A DNA stretch of 21,825 nucleotides from a virus. The position numbers and the translations under genes are program-made. Positions 6,301-11,892 of this stretch are shown here, one piece after another; position 1 is the stretch's first letter; each line of letters begins with the position of its first letter. The notes beneath the pieces are model-generated. The model saw only the letters and a list, made by a program, of their open reading frames with translations, made no database searches and was not told the DNA's origin. The stretch covers positions 1 to 21,825 of IMG/VR virus record IMGVR_UViG_3300020421_000162, one strand, 5' to 3'.

Positions 6301-8487
6301 TGGATCGGTTACAGCAAGAGTTAATTCATAAGCATCAACAGTTGATCCTTCAAAAACAAGGCTTCCTGTATTCCCTATTAATAATTCACCAGTAACAGTT
6401 CCACCAGCAAAACCCATCTTCTCAGTTTCAAGCTCCTGCAAGGCATCTTGAACATTAGTTGCACTTAACTGACCGTAAGGCGTGAAGGTGATATTGCTTG
6501 CTACCTGCCCTGCTACGGTTTGCGATAAATCGACCTCGTTCCAGCTACTCCCCGAACTGTTAGTTACACCCAAGACATAGTCAGGTGGAGCAAGAGCAAC
6601 AACTGGAGCTGGAGAACTTGGAGTTCCAGAATTTGAAACTACGACATACACGCCATCCGTTGTCGAGCTAGGCGTTGGCAAGTTAGAACCAACTGCTAAA
6701 CCAGCCGCAATTCCTGCGGAAGTGGTCGCCACCATTTGGCTTGTTGCAGCGTTAAATGTGCCACCAAAAACAAGACTTCCTTTTGTAAGTGTTGTAATTG
6801 CTTGCCAAGCGTTTCCATCCCAGATGAACGCATCCTCAGAAACAGTATCAAAAAGAATTTGACCGTTAAATTGTGCTGTTGGATAACCGTTTTGAGCTAT
6901 TGATTGGAATAAAGCTGTTGAAGCATTACTTAATTTAGAACCATCAATTGAATCGTTCCCAATTCTTGCAGCAGGAATCGTTCCACTTGTTAGAACTGTT
7001 GCCGCCAAATTAGGTATGTCAGAAGCAGCAAGTGTTGTCCCAGCAGTTGCAACACCTTTATTATTTACAGTGACTTTCGTATAAGTTCCTGCACTAATTC
7101 CACTAGTCGAAGTTGTTAATCCACCAGAACCGCTAACAGTTAATCCGCCACCTGCTGTGATTTGAACAGCACCTTTAGCACTAGCAGTTGCAGTAGGAAG
7201 ATCAGAAGCAGCTAAAGCCGTTGCGGCTGTAATCATCCCTTGTCCATTAAACGTGATACCAGAAACAGTTGCACCAGTAACGCTATTGGTGATTGATAAA
7301 GCACCTGCTCCACTAACACTTAAACCAGTTCCAACAGATATCCCACCGACAGCACTAGTCGTTGCAACAGGCAAATCTCCTGCTACCAGTGCAGTTGTCG
7401 CAGTAATCAATCCCTGAGCGTTATAAGTGATTCCTGATCTTGTACCTGCTGTTATTGCATTATTAATTCCAAGATTTCCAGAAGATACATTTAGCGATCT
7501 ATTGATGTTGGCAGTCGCTAATTTTGCGGCTGTAATTGTGCCATCAGTAATCTTGGCATCAGTAACGGCTCCTGTTGCTAACTTTGCAGTCGTTACATTT
7601 GCATCAACTATTGCGTTAGTGTCAACAGCGTTATTAGCTAAAGCGGCTGCATCAACAGCGTTTGCTGCAAGCTTGGCACTGGTTATAGCATCATCAACAA
7701 TCTTGGCGGTAGTTACTGCATCATTAGCAAGTGAACCAGCAGCTAATGTTCCTGATAATTTCGCAACAGTAACAGCTCCATCAGCAATTTGATTTGTTCC
7801 AATCGCTCCATTAGCAATCTTTCCTGACGTAACCGTTAAATTTGCAAGATTAGAACCTGTAATTGTTGTTGCTGCAATTTTAGCTCCAGTAATTGCACCA
7901 TTAGCAACCGCAGCAGTATCAACAGCATCGTCAGCCAACTCTGTAGCAGTAACAGCGTTAGTTGCTATTTGAGAAGCTGTTATTCCTCCAGAAGCAATTT
8001 TTGCTCCAGGTATATCTCCATCACTAAGATTTAATTTGGCATAAGTAACTGTTGTATTTGGAATTTTATTAACAGTTACAGCACCATTAGCTATTGCGTT
8101 TTCATCTACAGCGTTGTCTGCAAGTTCAGTAGCAGTTATTGCATTAGTAGCTATTTGAGTTGCAGTAACAGTATCGTTAACTAATTTCGCACCAGTTATT
8201 GTTGCATCTGTAATCTTAGTTGCAGTAACAGCTCCATTCGCAAGTTTGGCAGTTGTAACAGCAAGATTCTGGAGAGCATTTGTTGTTACTTGGTTTGCAC
8301 CTAACGTTCCAACCTTTGCACCAGGGATATCACCATCATCTATTAACGCAACACCAGCAGCAATTAAATCTTTAACTGTTACCTTTTTTGTTTCAGTCGC
8401 TGACAGGTCTGCAACTGCTAATGCGTCCGTAGAACCAACATTACCTTCCACAAGAGGAGGTAGTGCTGTGATTTTTAAATCTGCCAT
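3337..8487 (-). CDS. Giant modular tail fibre protein with cupredoxin-like domain
   Basis: 1716 aa, ATG at 8487. Modules in order: N-terminal fibre-attachment motif (MADLKITALPPL, ETKKVTVKDLI, about 1-42); about 25 decapeptide repeats (76-326); three degenerate units of about 60 residues with 'GITFNGQGMITAATAL..SDLPTA' (about 340-510); a region ending in NVQDALQELETEK (about 525-690); a collar-like repeat GVLQLTDSTNSTSATTAATP (about 840-860); two copies of a 'L.GDLTLNAQKDLRFADADSSHYIAL...LTLPSTD' unit (about 900-1060); a cupredoxin-like domain (about 1070-1185); units with 'KLTFGDGNDLQIWHE' typical of marine phage fibres (about 1240-1450); and a C-terminal head with VYMTGSGIS. The low-complexity Ala/Thr/Asn composition and periodic repeats fit a long trimeric beta-structured fibre. 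It should attach to the tail tip and reach the host surface. No Shine-Dalgarno is obvious. The domain labels are from recognition by eye. Confidence 0.85.
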   Translation of the reverse strand: MADLKITALPPLVEGNVGSTDALAVADLSATETKKVTVKDLIAAGVALIDDGDIPGAKVGTLGANQVTTNALQNLAVTTAKLANGAVTATKITDATITGAKLVNDTVTATQIATNAITATELADNAVDENAIANGAVTVNKIPNTTVTYAKLNLSDGDIPGAKIASGGITASQIATNAVTATELADDAVDTAAVANGAITGAKIAATTITGSNLANLTVTSGKIANGAIGTNQIADGAVTVAKLSGTLAAGSLANDAVTTAKIVDDAITSAKLAANAVDAAALANNAVDTNAIVDANVTTAKLATGAVTDAKITDGTITAAKLATANINRSLNVSSGNLGINNAITAGTRSGITYNAQGLITATTALVAGDLPVATTSAVGGISVGTGLSVSGAGALSITNSVTGATVSGITFNGQGMITAATALAASDLPTATASAKGAVQITAGGGLTVSGSGGLTTSTSGISAGTYTKVTVNNKGVATAGTTLAASDIPNLAATVLTSGTIPAARIGNDSIDGSKLSNASTALFQSIAQNGYPTAQFNGQILFDTVSEDAFIWDGNAWQAITTLTKGSLVFGGTFNAATSQMVATTSAGIAAGLAVGSNLPTPSSTTDGVYVVVSNSGTPSSPAPVVALAPPDYVLGVTNSSGSSWNEVDLSQTVAGQVASNITFTPYGQLSATNVQDALQELETEKMGFAGGTVTGELLIGNTGSLVFEGSTVDAYELTLAVTDPAGSDKTITFPDRTGTVVTTGDTNTVTSTMVDASLVNANLAANAAIDFSKLAALSSAQILVGNGSNVATAVAVTGDIGITNAGLTSITAGAIVNADVSNTAAITGSKITTGTTSAVGVLQLTDSTNSTSATTAATPAAVKTVNDALTATTATANAALPKAGGTMTGNLIVDNAKEVRFSEADSNGANYLALKAPASVASDITWILPATDSTGTQFLKSDGSGNLGWASDNATDNTKLPLTGGTLTGDLTLNAQKDLRFADADSSHYIALQSPATVASSFTLTLPSTDAAVSGYVLASDGSGTLSWVDPGSTSSPTFTGDATLTNDGALVGFSNLNATYTGNAKTLTVTVASKTGAHRYNGSGSSSGYLIGGKESPFLTLTPGRTYKFDQADSSNSGHPLRFYLEADKTTAYTTGVTTNGTAGSSGAYTQIVVSDTTPQVLHYQCSAHALMGNSVQTNSNQADLSTLNASNLASGTVATARLGTGTASSSNFLRGDGSWQTVSSDLVNDTSPQLGGDLDTNSENIIFGDSSDGTSDDVLKFGVGAGGVQDLRIYSNGSEGVLETQGGGTIQFKCDTGSGSTNTFATFSGAASQIDFHKSVLFIGNSKNIVWDNPNDSFYFTDNAKIRLGAGSGVAGDLLLYSDGTTAKFDGNINFNGTLQFSDGTSADALVWDPSTNNLEFKDDNKLTFGDGNDLQIWHEDTVGSHINNSHLKLYIDGYTGVVLEHNTAAKLETTATGITVTGTVVATAFTGTASLATEFTVTANNSTDETVYPLFADGATGSQGAETDTGLTYNPSTGLLTATGFSGAGTSLTALNASNLGSGTIPDARFPATLPAVSAANLTNIPATSPAGSNQQIQFNNSGSFGGSSNLYWSSNILTSYYGVNDQYGFLRDVPGYNIYSNNWVNSGTRGRCAFANGNFYLGTAATGYVASVINVTSSDITINRQTSYLYNTADGSNNSTYTLASRGMATFYWHASSTVYMTGSGIS
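4933..5280 (-). other. Cupredoxin-like domain inside the tail fibre
   Basis: Residues about 1070-1185 of the fibre. A beta-rich stretch with LTLTPGRTYKFDQADSS leads to SGHPLRFY (H1125). A second block, YTQIVVSDTTPQ, leads to LHYQCSAHALMGNSV with C1172, H1175 and M1178. The pattern H-x46-C-x2-H-x2-M matches type-1 copper sites: the H-to-C distance equals that of plastocyanin (H37, C84), and C-x2-H-x2-M is the amicyanin loop. The ligand residues are seen directly; copper binding is inferred. Confidence 0.6.
7510..8262 (-). repeat. About 25 tandem decapeptide-coding (30-bp period) repeats in the tail fibre
   Basis: Residues 76-326 of the fibre parse into 10-residue units such as AVTTAKLANG, AVTATKITDA, TITGAKLVND, TVTATQIATN and AITATELADN. 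The consensus is (A/T)(V/I)Txx(K/E/Q)(I/L)A(D/N/T)(G/N/D). Only three units break the period (two of 11 residues around GDIPGAKI, one of 9 at LAAGSLAND). The DNA follows with a 30-bp period but is diverged, so this is an old protein repeat rather than a fresh tandem duplication. It probably forms a stiff repetitive shaft. Confidence 0.8.
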
Positions 8488-8521
8488 GCCAACGAACTAA
8501 CTAAGAACCAATACCGATATA

Positions 8522-9388
8522 TTAATCCTGTTCAAGCAATATTGGACTTTCATTTTCTTGTAACATCTTATCTGTACTCTCTTGCAACAAGTATCCAGGT
8601 GTATCTCCTGTCTTTAATCTGACTTGCCCATTCGTCACAAATTCTATTCTTGTTTCTATAACCTCTGCTGCTGCAACACTTACGGCAACATTAGTAATAA
8701 TGCAATTAGCTTCGTAGTAAACATTTTTCCTTGAGTCAGAAGAATCACGATAAATATAAAATAATCCATCAAAATCTGATCCTTGCTGTGTTCTAACAAT
8801 TAATTGAGCAAGGTAAAACGGAAATTCTGGATCACTGCCATATTCATTTTCTCTAGTTCCTGTGTCATAACTATGCTCCCAAATACAGCTCATTGAACCT
8901 TGACCACTAATTAATCCAGCTTCATATTGATTTCTAAATTCATCTCCAAGATTCGTTAAATCAACTTGTTCTCTTGTCGTTGTCATTTCAAAGTCTTTGA
9001 CTCCTGCTACATGCCTGTACCTTTCATTTCTAGTTTTAATCAAAATATCTTTAGTAGCACTTGGCGAAACAAGAGTTAAAGCATTTGTCTGAACTCCTTC
9101 TATTGCTTTTGGAAACGTATCAAATAGACGCATCCCTCCAACAGGATCTACATTTATAAACCATTTCCCATCTGGATAGTTATGACCACTAACTAATTCA
9201 AGAGTAGAACCATCTGCTGTTTCTATTTCAACCTCATCTCCTGTTAACAACGAACCAGAACTGTGATCAACGCTAAATCTCTTAGTTGAAGTATTAACAT
9301 CAGCAGGATCTAGCTTTGTTCTCAAAGCCGACTGCAAAGCATCTCTTCTAAGGGCTATTTCACCCGATTGACCAAAATAAACGCCCAT
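8522..9388 (-). CDS. Tail-tube-like structural protein with LLQE C-terminal repeats
   Basis: 288 aa, ATG at 9388, 3 nt after the preceding gene. Residues about 30-120 form a beta domain with LLTGDEVEI, NYPDGKWFINVDPVGG and RLFDTFPKA. Residues about 128-260 carry a core of VKDFEMTTTREQVDLTNLG, GLISGQGSMSCIWEH, then YYEANCIITNVAVSVAAAEV and RIEFVTNGQV. That core, and the preceding GD-containing insert, parallel the major tail protein further upstream, so I call it tail-tube-like. The last 27 residues are three short repeats (YLLQES, MLQEN, ILLEQD). It lies between the tip genes and the giant fibre, suggesting a tip ring or fibre-anchoring ring. Specific function is not assigned. Confidence 0.65.
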   Translation of the reverse strand: MGVYFGQSGEIALRRDALQSALRTKLDPADVNTSTKRFSVDHSSGSLLTGDEVEIETADGSTLELVSGHNYPDGKWFINVDPVGGMRLFDTFPKAIEGVQTNALTLVSPSATKDILIKTRNERYRHVAGVKDFEMTTTREQVDLTNLGDEFRNQYEAGLISGQGSMSCIWEHSYDTGTRENEYGSDPEFPFYLAQLIVRTQQGSDFDGLFYIYRDSSDSRKNVYYEANCIITNVAVSVAAAEVIETRIEFVTNGQVRLKTGDTPGYLLQESTDKMLQENESPILLEQD

Positions 9389-9391
9389 GAT

Positions 9392-9844
9392 TTACATGTT
9401 GAGTTCGGTAGGTGCTCCATTTGCTTCCCAACTGATGTCAGCACTTAAAACTTCACCAACAGCACTATTCATTGAAACCCCAGTTATAAAAACATTAAAA
9501 GTTATATATCGGTCATGTGATCCATCTTCAATGTTCAACTTTAATTGAACCGACTCGGCCGCCGCAGCTTTTCCTTCTTCCCCTGCACTTGAACTTGTAA
9601 CAGCCTTAATGCTTTTAGTTAAAAGTGTTGTTACGTCGCCAGCAGTACCAGAAGCCGTTTGATAATAAAACAATCTTGCACTTCCGCTATAGCTGCGAAC
9701 ACCTGCAACAATAGTTCGATCCGTGTCTTCTAAAGAAGTTGTTTCAAGAACACCTTGTGAACTTGAGTAAGACCAAGATTGAACTTTTGCAGCTTTGGTT
9801 CCTGCAATTAAAAGTTGACCATCTTTTCCGCTATAAAAAGGCAC
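9392..9844 (-). CDS. Second tail-tube-like protein
   Basis: 150 aa, ATG at 9844. The sequence has the tail tube layout: KVQSWSYSSSQGVLETTSLED near the start (residues about 20-40, split here by GV), then GVRSYSGSARLFYYQ (48-62), a flexible Ala/Ser/Glu loop (about 82-97), and ITFNVFITGVSMNSAVGEV followed by SADISWEANGAPTEL at the end. The family's usual job is to form hexameric rings of the tail tube. Because the main tube gene is already present upstream at its normal place before the chaperone, this copy after the J-like genes is more likely a tip or hub ring. Alternatively it is a generic minor tail protein with the same fold. Confidence 0.68.
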   Translation of the reverse strand: MPFYSGKDGQLLIAGTKAAKVQSWSYSSSQGVLETTSLEDTDRTIVAGVRSYSGSARLFYYQTASGTAGDVTTLLTKSIKAVTSSSAGEEGKAAAAESVQLKLNIEDGSHDRYITFNVFITGVSMNSAVGEVLSADISWEANGAPTELNM

Positions 9845-9874
9845 GACCTAAAAAATCAATACGTTGTGTTTATT

Positions 9875-10306
9875 CTAAGGGGCATCTAGGCAAGCAACAA
9901 AATTACAGCTCACATTACTTCTTCCTTTAAAGGTACTTGTAACAGAAGGAGGTTGTGAATACCTCCATTTTAATCCTTTTTCTGTCAATCCTGTTCCATC
10001 ATCTCTTGCAATTTCTTTTGTCAAAAAATGACCTGAGCCTGGATCAACAATTCCTGCTGTTGCATTTAACGAGCTAAACCGAACGAAATCATAAACAGAC
10101 ATCACGTCATCATAATTATCTAGGATCAAACCAACCTGACCATCTGTGATATTAGAAAACCCCAAAGTTAATGTTGCATTTACTCTTTTGTTTCCATAGC
10201 GAATATGTGTCTTTGTACCATCTAAAGATTCAAATTCTGTACTGGGATAACGACCAGGATTAAAACTTCTAGAGCTTGGTTTTAACGCTGGAAAATCTTG
10301 TGCCAT
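9875..10306 (-). CDS. Minor tail protein, M-like (tail tip)
   Basis: 143 aa, ATG at 10306, overlapping the stop of the preceding gene by one base (TAATG). It begins with PALKPSSRSFNPGRYP, has a beta stretch NKRVNATLTLGFSNITDGQVGLILDNYDDV (about 39-68, written as NKRVNATLTLGF and TDGQVGLILDNYDDV), and ends with GLKWRYSQPPSVTSTF and SNVSCNFVACLDA. The 'strand, helix starting ITDGQ, then aromatic and PP segment' layout is reminiscent of the Phage_min_tail (lambda gpM) family, although gpM normally lies before L and K rather than after J. It has no membrane segment. Tail role is confident from position; the M assignment is tentative. Confidence 0.65.
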   Translation of the reverse strand: MAQDFPALKPSSRSFNPGRYPSTEFESLDGTKTHIRYGNKRVNATLTLGFSNITDGQVGLILDNYDDVMSVYDFVRFSSLNATAGIVDPGSGHFLTKEIARDDGTGLTEKGLKWRYSQPPSVTSTFKGRSNVSCNFVACLDAP

Positions 10307-11892
10307 TACGTGACCTCTTTAAAATGATAAAACGGAGGAGTTCCATCCCATCCATCAAGAATAGCTAATGATCCACTACTTGTTACTGGTGCATGGCTTC
10401 CTGCTATTTCAAGTAATCCATCTTCTGCATAAGAAATAGTTTCTAATTTATAAATCCTATTTGAAGTAACACTATTTTTTAACGTAAATAAAACATTAGA
10501 AGGCAAGTTTGCACCTGTAACAAAATTAACGCCAGAAGCCTCTAAAACTTCTTCTGTGCCAGGTCTCCAATAGTAAATATCTGCATTTGTATCTGTTATT
10601 GGATCATTACTAATTACTTCGCCTTCTTCTGTTATTACACCGTTGTCGTATCTTTGAACATGCGTTGATTCAGATACAAGTTTGAAATAATCTCCAGGGC
10701 TTAAATTCACACAGTATTGAGGTGATGTTTTAAACGACACTCCATGATCAATTTCTTTTCTAAGTTTTAAAATATATTTAGCGAAAATTAAAGCACTATC
10801 TCTTGTCGTGCAAAAACCAGAAAGATCATAAGCTTCGATTGGATCGGAACGACTTCCACCTTGCTCATCTATTAAACGAATAATTAAATTTTTTGTTTCA
10901 GGAAAACCATTTGCTTTTTCTTCTCTATATAAAACACTAGCTGTAAATAATTGACGTTCTTCTGGACTTAAAAAAGAAACTTTTAAATCATTAATATTAC
11001 CGTCAGTAAATAACGCTTTTACTTTAGGGGCTTTTCTATGAGCTATTTCATAAGTATCAGAAACAAAAGGAACAGAAGGAACTAAGTTAAATTTCCCACC
11101 AATAACAGTAAAATCTAAAAGATTATATGTTCCGTGTTCATACAGAAAATCTCTTAAATTAATTTTGCTACTAATAACACCATCCCAAGTAAAACCATTT
11201 GCCTTACAAAACTTAGCTGCGTCACTCATGTCACCAACGGCATTAACTCCAACGATTTCTCCAGCTCCTAATGTTGAATCAGTTAACAAGGCATAAGCAA
11301 TTTCAGCAAAATTATTACTTGCCTTTTTGGCTCCTCCGTTTATCAGATCATCAATTTTAATTCCTTTTTTAAAATAAGCCGATAATTGAGTGAAGTTAGT
11401 CCATTCTTTTGCACTATTTATTCTTATGCCACCTAAAGCTAAATTTGGATAACGTGCTTTGTCATTAGATGGATCAACCATCTCATTCACATATACAATT
11501 TCGTGTTCGGGACCTTCTTGATGACTTTTTTGTTCCATATCTGGAAACTGAACATAATCAGCAACAGCGTCATAACCATTAACATTGCCTGTTAAAACAT
11601 CAGGATTAGCAGCAGTAGCTTCTTGAGTTTCACCACTTGGAAGTTCAACACCTGCAATAACAAAAGTAGCCCCGTTAGGGAAAACAGATGAACTAGGAAG
11701 GCCACTTGAAGGTCTAGCAATTGTTAAACTTTCTCCTGCCTTATAGCCAGTACCTCTTGTTGTTACTGACCAATGAGCGTTCCATTTAGAAAACTGTGTA
11801 GTGTTCCAGCGAACAGTTACATTTAACGTTAACCCAGTGCCAGCAGTACTTCCTGTTGGAGTTGAAACGAAAGAGTGTGTGCCTACAGCCAT
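10306..11892 (-). CDS. J-like tail tip protein, C-terminal part encoded separately
   Basis: 528 aa, ATG at 11892 immediately after the TAA of the upstream J-like gene. Residues 1-85 are a beta domain with TRGTGYKAGESLTIARP, a GxGY-x-G motif common in cyanophage structural proteins. From about 115 on it resembles the central tip protein J: NLALGGIRINSAKEW, FAEIAYALLTDSTLGAG, AAKFCKANGFTWDGVISSK, LRDFLYEHGTYNLLDF, and a later LSPGDYFKLVSESTHVQRY. In lambda-like phages J closes the tube and recruits the receptor-binding part. Here the single J chain appears split between this ORF and the 857-aa ORF, which presumably assemble together. No frameshift joins them, since the stop and start are cleanly adjacent. 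Confidence 0.7.
   Translation of the reverse strand: MAVGTHSFVSTPTGSTAGTGLTLNVTVRWNTTQFSKWNAHWSVTTRGTGYKAGESLTIARPSSGLPSSSVFPNGATFVIAGVELPSGETQEATAANPDVLTGNVNGYDAVADYVQFPDMEQKSHQEGPEHEIVYVNEMVDPSNDKARYPNLALGGIRINSAKEWTNFTQLSAYFKKGIKIDDLINGGAKKASNNFAEIAYALLTDSTLGAGEIVGVNAVGDMSDAAKFCKANGFTWDGVISSKINLRDFLYEHGTYNLLDFTVIGGKFNLVPSVPFVSDTYEIAHRKAPKVKALFTDGNINDLKVSFLSPEERQLFTASVLYREEKANGFPETKNLIIRLIDEQGGSRSDPIEAYDLSGFCTTRDSALIFAKYILKLRKEIDHGVSFKTSPQYCVNLSPGDYFKLVSESTHVQRYDNGVITEEGEVISNDPITDTNADIYYWRPGTEEVLEASGVNFVTGANLPSNVLFTLKNSVTSNRIYKLETISYAEDGLLEIAGSHAPVTSSGSLAILDGWDGTPPFYHFKEVT

Noticed and set aside
7510-8262. CRISPR array or DNA-level tandem repeat
   Set aside because: The 30-bp periodicity follows protein decapeptides with diverged codons and no identical repeats or spacers.
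7427-8500. Long open frames on the plus strand opposite the fibre repeats (7427-7792, 8246-8500, also 5804-6133)
   Set aside because: They are antisense shadows of Ala/Thr/Val-rich coding sequence with period-3 repeats, which seldom yields stops in the complementary frame. The translations are low-complexity and lack ribosome-binding sites.
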